From positions 62,001 through 126,000 of the forward strand of contig JADLHG010000042.1 in assembly GCA_020848905.1 (NCBI GenBank): 64,000 nucleotides of DNA, given 5' to 3'. The DNA comes from Deltaproteobacteria bacterium. Lineage in GTDB: Bacteria; Myxococcota_A; Polyangia; GCA-2747355; JADLHG01. The notes under the pieces are model-generated. The model made no database searches. It was not told the DNA's origin and was given only the letters and a program-made list of their open reading frames with translations. Shown here one piece after another: positions 50,598-60,200 of this stretch (position 1 is its first letter; each line of letters starts with the position of its first letter). Made by a program: the position numbers and the translations under genes.

Positions 50598-50770
50598 GTC
50601 GCTCTCGCAGCGCCGGCCCCTCCCACCGCCGTCCAGCCGCCCCGCGTCCCCGTCTAGCTAGTAGCCCCTCCGCCCGGTCGTAGCCCGAAAATCGGACGCG
50701 CACGGCCTGACCAGCGCTCGTTGCATCCAGTCCTTTCGGCATCCTCCGCCCTTCTCGGCGCGGGCGCGCG

Positions 50771-50786
50771 TGGCACGCCTCGTGCT
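50771..50786 (+). promoter_or_regulatory. Sigma-54 (RpoN) promoter
   Basis: TGGCACG (50771-50777), four bases, then GTGCT (50782-50786). This matches the consensus TGGCACG-N4-TTGCW at 11 of 12 positions, with the essential GG (50772-50773) and GC (50784-50785) exactly ten bases apart. Transcription would start near 50797, about 41 bases before the ATG at 50838. No enhancer-binding regulator gene is in the window. Confidence 0.65.
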
Positions 50787-50837
50787 AACGCACCGGGTCA
50801 AGCTCGCCTGGGTTCGGCGTGGCGTGAGGGTGATGCG

Positions 50838-51830
50838 ATGAGGCACGGAAGGAAGGGGCGCGGGGCGGTGGCGCGTACGAGCATCCTGGGCGCGCTGCAA
50901 CTCCTGGCGGTCGGATGCGGCACGGGAACGACGCCTCGATCGATCGACGCGACCGCCGCGACCGACCGAGGCCTCCTCGGCGACGCGGGGATCTTCGTCG
51001 CGCCCCACCCCGACGGCGCCGCCCCGGCCCTCTCGGCCCAGTCGGTCATCAACCACGTCCAGCTCCCTCGCAGCGGCGGCGAGCTTTCCTTCGACCTCGT
51101 GGCCGACGGCGTGCCACGCAACCGCCTAGGGGTCCTGCTCTCGGTGCTGGGCAGCGCCGCCCCGGACATCAAGCCTCAAGATGCCGTAGACCTCGAGCTC
51201 CGGCGCGGGGCCTTCCTGCTCCTGCTCGACCTGCGGGCCCCGGCCTTCGACGACGCCAGCTCGGCCACCCTCACGGCCCACCTCGGGCTCGACCTGGACG
51301 GACTCCCGGCGAACAACTTCACGGGCGCGGCGGAGCTCGCGATCAGCCCGGAGCCCCCACTCTTCGCCACTCTGACCGGACGGATCAAGCAGGGGACGCT
51401 CGAGGTAGGTCCCGGTACCTTCGTGGTGCCGCTCCCCTTCGGTCCCCCCCCGCACCCGACCGTATCCATCAGCCGCGCGAGGCTCCGCGCCCGGGTGGAC
51501 AGCCTGGGCCTGCGGGACGGAGTGCTCGGCGGGCTCCTCTCCCGGGCCGATGTCGAGGAGAAGCTGCTGCCGGGGGTGGCCGCCCACTTCGCCGAGGTCT
51601 ACCGCTCGAAGGACAGCTCGGCCAAGACGAAGGAGGTCCTCCGCAGCCTCTTCGACACGAACGGCGACGGAAACATCGACCTGCGGGAGTTCGTATCCAC
51701 CTCCATCGTGTCGCTCGCCATCCAGCCGGACGTGGACACGGACGGGGATGGACGGATGGATGCGCTGTCGATCGGAGTCGGCTTCACCAGCACGCGGTGC
51801 GCGATCCGGAATCCGCCCGCACGCCGCTAG
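50838..51830 (+). CDS. EF-hand lipoprotein behind a sigma-54 promoter
   Basis: A 330-residue exported protein. The signal peptide ends in lipobox LLAVGC near residue 27. A beta-rich domain of about 200 residues follows (LSFDLVADGVPRNRLGVLL, LELRRGAFLLLLDLRAP). Near the C-terminus are two EF-hand-type calcium loops (DTNGDGNIDLREF and DVDTDGDGRMD). The rest has no recognised family. The ATG at 50838 lies downstream of the RpoN site; frame extension to 50721 would place the start upstream of it. It converges on the GAF kinase gene with seven bases between. Confidence 0.8.
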   Translation: MRHGRKGRGAVARTSILGALQLLAVGCGTGTTPRSIDATAATDRGLLGDAGIFVAPHPDGAAPALSAQSVINHVQLPRSGGELSFDLVADGVPRNRLGVLLSVLGSAAPDIKPQDAVDLELRRGAFLLLLDLRAPAFDDASSATLTAHLGLDLDGLPANNFTGAAELAISPEPPLFATLTGRIKQGTLEVGPGTFVVPLPFGPPPHPTVSISRARLRARVDSLGLRDGVLGGLLSRADVEEKLLPGVAAHFAEVYRSKDSSAKTKEVLRSLFDTNGDGNIDLREFVSTSIVSLAIQPDVDTDGDGRMDALSIGVGFTSTRCAIRNPPARR

Positions 51831-51837
51831 GAGGGGG

Positions 51838-53628
51838 TCACCGCGCGCCGCCGGTCGCCACCAGCGGCACCTCCCCGCTCGTGAGATGCGCGCGCTGGAG
51901 GGGCAGGCTGATGGTGAAGACCGTCCCCGCCCCCGGCTCCGAGCGGTACGCGATGTGGCCCTCGTGCTCCTCCACGATCTTCTTCACGATCGCGAGGCCG
52001 AGCCCGCTCCCCTCGGCCTTGCCGGCGGTGGCGAAGAGCTCGAAGAGCCGCCCCTCCAGCTCGGGCGGGATCCCGCGCCCCGTGTCGCTGAACGAGAAGA
52101 GGAGCCGGTCGTCGGCCACGTCCACCCCGATGGTGAAGACGCCGCCTTCGGGCATCGCCTCCGCGGCGTTCCGGCCGATATTGTGGAACACGCGCCGGAA
52201 CTTGATCTCGTCGAGGAAGGCCACCCCTTTGTACCGCTGCTCCACCACGAGCTGAATTCCCCGGCCGGCGAACTCGTGCCGCAGGTGCTCCTGCATCTCG
52301 CGCAAGAACTTGTGCAGGTAGACCTTCCGGATGAGGAGGTTCGACTCGCCGCGCGCGAAGGCCAGCACCTCGCGGGTCATGGCGGACATCACGTCGAACT
52401 GCCGCAACACCTGCTCGGCGTACTCCTCGCGGACCTTCTCCTCGTCGCTCGTGGCCATGAGCTGCGCGTAACCGGAGATGATCGTCATCGGCGTTTTCAG
52501 ATCGTGAAGCACGCCGGAGAGCAGCTGGCCGATGCTCGCCAGCCGGCCCTCCTTGAGCCGCTCGTCCCGCACGCGGGCCAGCTCGATGGCCTGCGAGGCG
52601 CGACCGGCGATGAGCGTGAGCAGGCGCAGGTCCGCGTCGTCGAACTGGTCGCGCCCCACCTTGTTCAGGAGCTCGATCGCCCCGCGGACCTCCTGCCCGA
52701 TGAGCGGCACGCAGAGGACGTTGCGCGGACGGAATCCGACCCGCTCGGCCAGGATGCGGTTGTGTCGCGGGTCGGCGTCGGGATCCGCGACGCGCGCGGC
52801 CCGGCCCTGCTGCGCGACCCAGCCCGCGATCCCCTCGCCCAGAGCCACGCTCACGCGCTTGACGGCCTCTCCGCGCTCCCCGAGCGCGCTCAGGAAGTAG
52901 AGCCGCTCGCTGCTCCGCTCCTGCAGCATGAGGCTCGCGGCCTCGGCTCCGATGAGGGCGCTCGTCCGCTTCAGGAGTCCTTCGAGGAGCTCCTCCAGGT
53001 TGGTGGCAGCCTGCGTCTGCTCCTGCACCTCGAACAAGAGGTCGAGCTCTCGCACGCGCCGCTCGAGCTCCCGCTGCGTGGTGATGAGCTCCTTGTTCTT
53101 GCGCACCACCGAAAGGTAGAGCTGGCTGTTCTCGATGGCGATGCTGACCTGGCTCGCGAGGGCCTCGAGGAGCTCTTCGTCCTCGGCGTCGAAGGCGCCT
53201 CCCCGCTTGTTCAGCACCTGCACCACGCCGAGGAGCCGCCCCTGGTTGTCCTTCATCGGCAGGCAGAGGATCGAACGCGTGCGGTAGCCCGAGCGTCGGT
53301 CCACGTCCGGGTTGAAGCGCGGATCGGCGTACGCGTCCGCGATGTTCACCGTCTGCCCGCTCTGGGCGGCCCACCCGGCGACGCCTTCCCCGACGCGCAG
53401 CCGGATCTCGCGCAGCTCGTCCGCCTGGAGCACCTTCGTCCAGAGCTCGGTGCGCGTTTCGTCCATCACGTAGAGCGTCGAGCGCTCCGCGTCCATGAGC
53501 TCCGTGATCTTGCCGACGATGAGGCGCAGGAGGTCGTCGAGGTCCAGGGTGGACCCCACCGCCCGCGCGATCTGCTGGATCGAGCGAACCTTGGCCCGCT
53601 CGCGCTCAAGTTGTGCTGCCAGATCCAT
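51838..53628 (-). CDS. Cytoplasmic tandem-GAF sensor histidine kinase
   Basis: A 596-residue kinase from ATG 53628; a GTG at 53658 would add ten residues. A short coiled coil leads into GAF1 (about 15-170, RSILCLPMKDNQGRLLGVVQVLNK), a coiled-coil linker, and GAF2 (about 200-345, RNVLCVPLIGQEVRGAIELLNK). Next come HisKA with the phospho-His in LHDLKTPMTIISGYAQL and HATPase with N-box NIGRNAAEA and G-box GSGLGLAIV. There are no membrane helices, so it senses an intracellular ligand. No response regulator is adjacent. Confidence 0.9.
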   Translation of the reverse strand: MDLAAQLERERAKVRSIQQIARAVGSTLDLDDLLRLIVGKITELMDAERSTLYVMDETRTELWTKVLQADELREIRLRVGEGVAGWAAQSGQTVNIADAYADPRFNPDVDRRSGYRTRSILCLPMKDNQGRLLGVVQVLNKRGGAFDAEDEELLEALASQVSIAIENSQLYLSVVRKNKELITTQRELERRVRELDLLFEVQEQTQAATNLEELLEGLLKRTSALIGAEAASLMLQERSSERLYFLSALGERGEAVKRVSVALGEGIAGWVAQQGRAARVADPDADPRHNRILAERVGFRPRNVLCVPLIGQEVRGAIELLNKVGRDQFDDADLRLLTLIAGRASQAIELARVRDERLKEGRLASIGQLLSGVLHDLKTPMTIISGYAQLMATSDEEKVREEYAEQVLRQFDVMSAMTREVLAFARGESNLLIRKVYLHKFLREMQEHLRHEFAGRGIQLVVEQRYKGVAFLDEIKFRRVFHNIGRNAAEAMPEGGVFTIGVDVADDRLLFSFSDTGRGIPPELEGRLFELFATAGKAEGSGLGLAIVKKIVEEHEGHIAYRSEPGAGTVFTISLPLQRAHLTSGEVPLVATGGAR

Positions 53629-53698
53629 CCGGAGAAGCTTCCCGCTTGAGGTAACCACGACCTCTCGGGGGAAACAAGCGTCCGTTGGCGTCGACCCG

Positions 53699-56389
53699 TC
53701 AGTCGCCGAGCTCGTGCTGGTCGGCCCAGTTGGTCCCCCAGCCGAGATCCACCACCAGCGGCACCGCCAGCGTCATCACGTCGGTCATCGCCTCCCGGAG
53801 GAGCGCCGCCGCACGCCCGAGCTCGGCCTGCTCCACCTCGAGGACGAGCTCGTCGTGCACCGTGAGGATCATCTCCGCCGCCACGCGCTCGTCGCGCAGG
53901 CGCCGGTCCACCTTCAGCATGGCCAGCTTCATCAGGTCGGCAGCCGTGCCCTGGACGGGCGTGTTCCGCGCCACGCGCTCGGCGTACTGCCGCACGGCGG
54001 GGCGCGCGGCGTCGATGTCGGGCAACGGTCGTCGCCGCCCGAGGAGGGTCCGGACCACCTTGGTCCGACGAGCCTCTTCGATCGTCCGCTCCATGAAGGC
54101 TCGCACGCCGGCGTAGCGCGCGAAGTAGCCCTCGATGTAGCGGCGCGCCTCCTCGCGCGGGATGCCGAGCTGCCGGGCCAGGCCGAAGTCGCTCTGGCCG
54201 TAGATCACGCCGAAGTTGACGGCCTTCGCCACGCGACGATGCGCGTCCGTCACCTCCTCGGCCCGCACCCCGAAGACCTCCTCGGCGGTTCGGAGGTGCA
54301 CGTCCTGCCCCCGGCGAAAGGCGTCCGTCAGGAGCGGGTCCTCGGAGAGGTGCGCGAGGACCCGCAGCTCGATCTGCGAGTAGTCGGCCGTGAGCAGCAC
54401 CTTGCCCGGCGGCGCCACGAACGCCCGGCGGATCTCCCGCCCCAGCTCGGTCCGCACGGGGATGTTCTGCAGGTTCGGGTCCGAGCTGCTCAGGCGTCCC
54501 GTGGCCGCCACGGCCTGGTTGTACGAGGTGTGGACCCGGTGCGTCTCCGGGTTGACCAGACTCGCCAGGGCGTCGATGTACGTGCTCTTCAGCTTCGTCA
54601 GCGTGCGGTACTCGTCGATCAGGGCGGCCACCGGATGCTCGAGGGCCAGCTCCGCCAGCACCTCGGCGTCGGTGGAGTACCCCGTCTTCGTCTTCCGCCC
54701 CGCGGAAAGCCCGAGCTGTTCGAAGAGCAGCTTCTGCAGCTGCTTCGGCGAATTGACGTTCACGTCCCAGCCGGCGTGGCCCCGCACGGTGGCCTCTAGC
54801 TCGCGCGCCTTGCGGTCCACCTGCTCGCCGAGGGTCTTCAGGCGTGGCAACTCGACCGCGCAGCCGGTGAGCTCCATGCGGGCCAGCACCGCGGTGAGCG
54901 GCAGCTCCACCTCGTGGAGCAACCGCCGCAGCTCGGGGTCGGCGTCCACCTCGGCCCCGAGGCGCTCGGCGAGCAAGAAGGTGGCCTCGGCGTCCTCCGC
55001 GGCGTAGGCCGTCGCGGCGGGCACCTCGACCGCCGAGAAGTCCCCGCGTGGCCCGGCCACCTCCTTGAAGGTGATCATCCGGTGACCGAGGTGCGCCTGC
55101 GCGAGCTCGTCCAGACCGTGGCTCTGCCGCGACGGGTCGAGCACGTAGGAGGCCAGCATCGGGTCGCAGGTGACACCCGACATCTCGACTCCCGCGCGCT
55201 TCAGCACCAGCCAGTCGTACTTGTGGTTCTGCCCGAACTTCGGAAAGGCCGGGTCGGAGAGGAGCGGCCCGAGCTGCGCCAGCACCTCGGCCTCGGCGAG
55301 CTGGGGGGGAGCCCCGAGGTAGCGGTGACCCGTGGGAATGTACGCCGCGCAACCGGCCCCCCAACACACGGACACGCCCACGATGCGGGCGCGAATCGCG
55401 TCCAGGCTCGTGGTCTCGAGGTCCACGGCCACCCGTCCGGCAGCGCGAATGGCACGGAGCACCTCGTCGAGCCCGTCGCGCGTCGTGGTCGTGCGATACA
55501 GGCTCCGGTCCAGGCTCGTCGCCGGGGCCGCGAGCCGCGTCTGCAAGCGGGTGAGCTCGAGCTCCGCGAGCAGCGTTTGAAGCGCCTGCGCGTCGGGGGC
55601 CCGGCGTCGAAGGTCCTCGAGCTCCACCTCCAGCGGACAGTCCCCGCGCAGCGCCACGAGCTGGCGAGCCATTCGGGCCCGGTCGGCGTTCTCGCCCAGG
55701 GTGGCCTGAAGCCGCTTCCCCTTCACCCGCTCCGCCCCGGCCAGCAGCCGCTCCAGGTCCCCGAACTCCTCGAGCAGCTTCGTCGCCGTCTTCGGACCCA
55801 CCCCCGGCACCCCGGGCACGTTGTCGCTCGCATCCCCCACGAGGGCCAGCCAGTCCCCGAGCTGCTCGGGGAGCACGCCGAACTTCTCCTTCACCTCCTC
55901 GGGCCCGTAGCGCCGGTCCTTCATCGTGTCGAGGAGCCGCACCCCATCCCCCGCGAGCTGCATCAGATCCTTGTCGCTGCTCACGATCACCACCTCGAGC
56001 CCGAGGGCCCTTCCGCGGGCCGTGAGGGTGGCGATGACGTCGTCTGCCTCGAACCCGGGTACCGCCAGACGCCGAACGTTGAGGGCGTCCAGCAGCCGGT
56101 CCACGAGGGGAAACTGCGGGACGAGATCCTCGGGCATCGGCGGGCGATGCGCCTTGTACTCCGGATAGAGATCCGCCCGGAACGAGGGCGCCCCGGTGTC
56201 GAAGACCGCCGCCAGAAAATCGGGGTGGTGATCCTCGAGGAGCCTGATCAACATATTGGCGAAGCCGAGGACGGCACCGGTCGGCGTCCCGCGGGAGCTG
56301 GTAAGAGGGGGCAGCGCGTGGTAGGCGCGAAAGACGAACCCCGGCGCGTCGACGAGGTACAGCGTGGGAACCGAGCCCGCAGGGGACAT
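53699..56389 (-). CDS. polA: DNA polymerase I
   Basis: An 896-residue polymerase with all three domains. The 5'-3' exonuclease (1-290) has FEADDVIATL, VSSDKDLMQL and VGDASDNVPGVPGVGPKTA. The 3'-5' proofreading domain keeps its three acidic motifs: AVDLETTS (D323, E325), GQNHKYDW and YAAEDAEATF. The polymerase domain has LLTADYSQIELRVLAHLSED, RRVAKAVNFGVIYG and MILTVHDELVLEV. It fills gaps in repair and removes Okazaki primers. Its ATG at 56389 overlaps head-to-head with the ATG of the divergent metzincin-like gene. Confidence 0.96.
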   Translation of the reverse strand: MSPAGSVPTLYLVDAPGFVFRAYHALPPLTSSRGTPTGAVLGFANMLIRLLEDHHPDFLAAVFDTGAPSFRADLYPEYKAHRPPMPEDLVPQFPLVDRLLDALNVRRLAVPGFEADDVIATLTARGRALGLEVVIVSSDKDLMQLAGDGVRLLDTMKDRRYGPEEVKEKFGVLPEQLGDWLALVGDASDNVPGVPGVGPKTATKLLEEFGDLERLLAGAERVKGKRLQATLGENADRARMARQLVALRGDCPLEVELEDLRRRAPDAQALQTLLAELELTRLQTRLAAPATSLDRSLYRTTTTRDGLDEVLRAIRAAGRVAVDLETTSLDAIRARIVGVSVCWGAGCAAYIPTGHRYLGAPPQLAEAEVLAQLGPLLSDPAFPKFGQNHKYDWLVLKRAGVEMSGVTCDPMLASYVLDPSRQSHGLDELAQAHLGHRMITFKEVAGPRGDFSAVEVPAATAYAAEDAEATFLLAERLGAEVDADPELRRLLHEVELPLTAVLARMELTGCAVELPRLKTLGEQVDRKARELEATVRGHAGWDVNVNSPKQLQKLLFEQLGLSAGRKTKTGYSTDAEVLAELALEHPVAALIDEYRTLTKLKSTYIDALASLVNPETHRVHTSYNQAVAATGRLSSSDPNLQNIPVRTELGREIRRAFVAPPGKVLLTADYSQIELRVLAHLSEDPLLTDAFRRGQDVHLRTAEEVFGVRAEEVTDAHRRVAKAVNFGVIYGQSDFGLARQLGIPREEARRYIEGYFARYAGVRAFMERTIEEARRTKVVRTLLGRRRPLPDIDAARPAVRQYAERVARNTPVQGTAADLMKLAMLKVDRRLRDERVAAEMILTVHDELVLEVEQAELGRAAALLREAMTDVMTLAVPLVVDLGWGTNWADQHELGD

Positions 56390-57278
56390 GCCGCAGGTCT
56401 TATCACAGCCGCGCCGACGAGGGCCACGCGCAACGGCCCGGGTCCCGCTCGCCGCCGCCCTGGGCCTCTGGCTCGTCGCCGCCGGCTGTCCGGGCCCACC
56501 TCCACCGGAGCCGCCGGCGCCGCTGGACCCCGCGCTCGCGGCGCTGGACGAGCTCGCGGCCCGCTCGTCCCAGCGCCCGGGACGCCACGCGGAGCGGAAC
56601 CTCGAGGCCTGCCTGGCCCGCGTGGCCCGCGAACACTCTTGCGCCCCCACGCCGGGAGTCCAGCACCGCGTCGGGGTCCGCCTGGCCCTCGACCCGCGCT
56701 ACGCCGCGCAATGGCCCGGGTGGCGGGCTCGCCTCGCCTCGACCTTCCGGTGCGTCAACCATCTGTACCGACCCACGGGCATCGAGTGGCACGTGAGCTC
56801 CATGCTCTCCTTCGAGCCCGGAGCCGAGCGGCACGACCTCTACGCCCTGCTCGCGCGGCTGCAGCGGGAGTTCCCCCCCGACCGGCGTGCCCTGACCCTC
56901 GGCATCACCGTCTGGGACGAGCGGCACGTCTACCGCACCTCGGGGGGAGAGATCGGGCTCAGCCAGCGCGGCCACTGCGTCGTCCCCTCCTGGCCGCGCG
57001 TGGAGAACGACTGCATCATTCTGGCCCACGAGCTCGGGCACCTCATCGGCGCCAAACACGTCCCGGGCAAGCAGTGGGTCATGGGATGGGCGGCGACGCC
57101 CTTCTACCTACCGGCCTCGGATCCGCTCGCTCGCGTGGTGGCCACCTATCGCTTTCACCCGCGCAACGTGGCAGCCATCCAGGCGCACCAGAGCGCGCGC
57201 TTCACGGCGGACGGGCTGACTCCGACCCCCGCCTGCGCGGCGCGCATCGCCGCCCTCGACGCCTGCTGGAGCCTTTGA
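56388..57278 (+). CDS. Metzincin-like zinc metalloprotease lipoprotein
   Basis: A 296-residue lipoprotein: signal peptide LAAALGLWLVAAGC with the lipid Cys at residue 34, then a Pro-rich linker. HELGHLIGAKH (His214, Glu215, His218, His224) is the HExxHxxGxxH zinc site of metzincins, followed by a Met in a turn-like VMGW (about 231). TLGITVWDERHVYR precedes it. This predicts an active envelope protease of unknown target. ATG 56388 shares two bases with the polA ATG on the other strand; GTG 56364 is an alternative that would overlap polA more. It converges on the TamB gene with 14 bases between stops. Confidence 0.78.
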   Translation: MPQVLSQPRRRGPRATARVPLAAALGLWLVAAGCPGPPPPEPPAPLDPALAALDELAARSSQRPGRHAERNLEACLARVAREHSCAPTPGVQHRVGVRLALDPRYAAQWPGWRARLASTFRCVNHLYRPTGIEWHVSSMLSFEPGAERHDLYALLARLQREFPPDRRALTLGITVWDERHVYRTSGGEIGLSQRGHCVVPSWPRVENDCIILAHELGHLIGAKHVPGKQWVMGWAATPFYLPASDPLARVVATYRFHPRNVAAIQAHQSARFTADGLTPTPACAARIAALDACWSL

Positions 57279-57292
57279 TCGCTCCGGCGCGC

Positions 57293-60200
57293 CTAGCGCA
57301 GCGGAAGCCGGAACTTCAGCTCGAGTCGCACCCGGGACGGGTTCTCCTCACCGAGCGTGTCGATGCGGGTGGAGAGGCGCTCCGCCTTCCCGATGAGGCG
57401 CAGGTAGTCGTGAATCCGCCCCTCGGCGCGCCCCTCCACGCGAGACTGCCCGGCGAGCCCCTTCTCGTATTCTCCGCAGACGTCCACGTAGCGGCCGAAC
57501 TTCTTGCACCCCTTGACCTGCACCGACTCGGTTCCCACCTCGAGCCGGGCGAGGTCGAGCCCCGTCACCTGTTTGATCGGATCTTCTAGAATGCTCGACA
57601 GGAATTGCCCGCTGAACTCTTTCAGCTGGGCGTCCGCGGCACCGACCGCGCCCGAGCCCCGCTGCTGCCCCGTGGTGAGTTCCTGGCGGAACTGCTCGGT
57701 GGTCCGCCCGAGCGTCAGCAGGGCGAGGATCTGCCCTTGGTCCAGAGTCGGCACGCTCGCCAGACTCATGCGCATCTGCGTGAGGGGGCCCCGCAGCATG
57801 AGCTTGATCTGATAGACCGAGCCGTTGCGGTCCTCGTGTTGCGTCTCGGCCACGAGATTGGCCTCGGCGTGGTCCGGATCGGCGTTCTTGTCGAAGACGA
57901 TCTCCCCACGCTCCAGCGTGTACTCACCGCGCAGGAAGGGGATCCGGAACTTCCCCTCCTCCATCCGCACGATCCCCTCGAGCCGCGGCTCGGAGAGCGT
58001 GCCGCTCACGCTCAGCGCGCCGGTCATGCCGAGCTTCCCGTAACGGTTCGTCACGAGTAGCTGTCCGGTGGCCCGCACCCTGAGCTGCAGACCGAGGTTC
58101 GTCAAAAGTGAATTACCTTTCCAGAATGGATGTTCCTCTTCGAAGGTCCGGGGCCGGAGAAACGCCTGTCGCACGATGTCGAACTCGCGGATGTAGCGAC
58201 CGTCCACTAGGTCCACGTCCCCGCGCAGCTCGAGCGACCGCGCGTCCCCGAGGAGCCTCACGTTCAGGTTGGCCTCGGCCAGGTACGTCTTCGGTTTGCG
58301 CTGCGGGATCCCGGAGCCGACGAGCTCGAGGTAGATGTCCACCGGCTCCCAGCGGTCGAGACGCACCTCGCCACCGATGCGGATGCTCCCCTCGTCGTAG
58401 GTGCCGTGCAGGGGCCGAACGGCGTAGAGTAGGTGGTTCTGCAGGGCGACGTGACCACGATTGAGCGTCAGCGTGCGTCCCCACCCGCGAGGCGAGAGCT
58501 CGACGCGCTCCACGCGAAGAGAGCCGACCACCCGCGGATCCGCGAGGGGGCCTGCCAGGCGGGCGTTGACCTTCACCACCCCCGCGGCGCGAGTGAACTG
58601 CTCGGGGAAAAAGAGCTCGAGAAGCTCCACGTTGACCGCGCCGGCGACGGACGCCTCCACGGTGGTGGGGCGAAAGCGGTCCAGGTTGAGCTGCCCCTGG
58701 GCAGCCAGCTCTTGCCCTCCTACGCTCAGGCGGATGACGGGGACCCGCAAGGCGCCGGGTACGAGCTGCACGCGGGCGTAGGGCACCTCGATGCGCGGGT
58801 CGAACTTGGGCAGCCGGACGAGCACCTTGGCCAGCTCCAGCGCCCCCTCCAGCTTCACCGCCTGCCAGGGTCCGCTCAGCCGGAGGTCCGCGCGCGCATC
58901 GCCCGACACCCAGCGCACCCGCCGCGCCAGAAAGAACTCAGCCAGCTTCAGCGTGAGCCGGCCCCGCAGGCGGAGGTCCGCCTGCCGCGTCGAGAGCCAG
59001 CCGCCGAGCACGAACTCGGCGTCGTGCACCGCCCGCCCCGGGACGGACGAAACGAGCTGCGCGTCAGTGACCTTCAAGAGGCCGTCCCGATACCTGAGCA
59101 CCACGTCGTCGCGATTCGAGAGCTGCACCGTTCGAACGGTGTAGAGCCCCGGCGGCCTGTAGCGCATTCCGAGACGGAGCTCGCTGAACCGCGCATCGGC
59201 CTCGGTGAGGCCCCGCTCCGCGTCGGCCCGGAGCCGCACGCGCCCGCTGGCGGTGCCCCGCACGTCGCCGAGCGTCCGAATCTCCTCCGCCAGCCGTTCG
59301 ATGGGGAAGCGCTGCACGTCGAGCGTCAGGTTCAGGCTGCGCTGCCCCCGCATCATGACGTAGCCGTCGAGGCGGAGCAGCCCGCCGAAGAACCGACCCG
59401 TGACGCGAATGGTGTCCGATCCGGGCGCGAGCGTCAGCGCCCCGGATCCGAGCGGCATGCGTCGGACGCGCGCGTCCTCGAGGTGCACGGTTCCCGCCAG
59501 ACGGGGATCCTCGACGGTTCCGGAGAGCTCCACCTTGCCGTTGATCCGTCCCGCGAGGGGCACGGGCAGCTCCGGCACGCCGGGGATGCCGCGCACGGGG
59601 AAGTTCTGCGCCGACACGCGCAGGTCGAGCGCTCCGTCGAAGTGAAGGTCTCCCCAGACGCTGAGCGTCCCCCCATCTGCGCGCGGCAACCGCCCCTCGT
59701 AGACGCTCACGCGGTCGGGCAGCAGGCCGAGACGCAAACGAACGTTGCGGTAGCTCTGCCCATCTACGGTGGCCACCGGGAGCTGGATTGTCGCCACGCC
59801 TTTGGGCTGACCGAGCGGCCCGGAGAGCTGCAGGTCCGCATTCCCCCGCCCCTGGACGCGTCGCGGTAGGCCCAGGGTCCCCAGGTCGAGCCCAACGACC
59901 TGGAGGTGCCCCTCGACCGTCGGTGCCCTCTGCCAGCGCAACTCGGGGGTGAATAGGGCGAGCGAGGCCGCCCCGCGGATCTCGCCGCCCAGTCCGTCGG
60001 CGCGCAGCTTCCGGAGGTGCACCACGCCGCGCGACACCTCCACCGCGCTCGACACCAGCGGAAAGCGCAGCCCGCGGTAGCCCACCCGCTTGGCCGACAC
60101 GCTCCCCTGGGCGGCGAGGCGGGGCCAGCGCCCGGTGACGTGCAGCGCGCCGGTCAGGCTCTCCACGGCCGCTGCGCGTCGCCTACGGGCGAGCGAGCTG

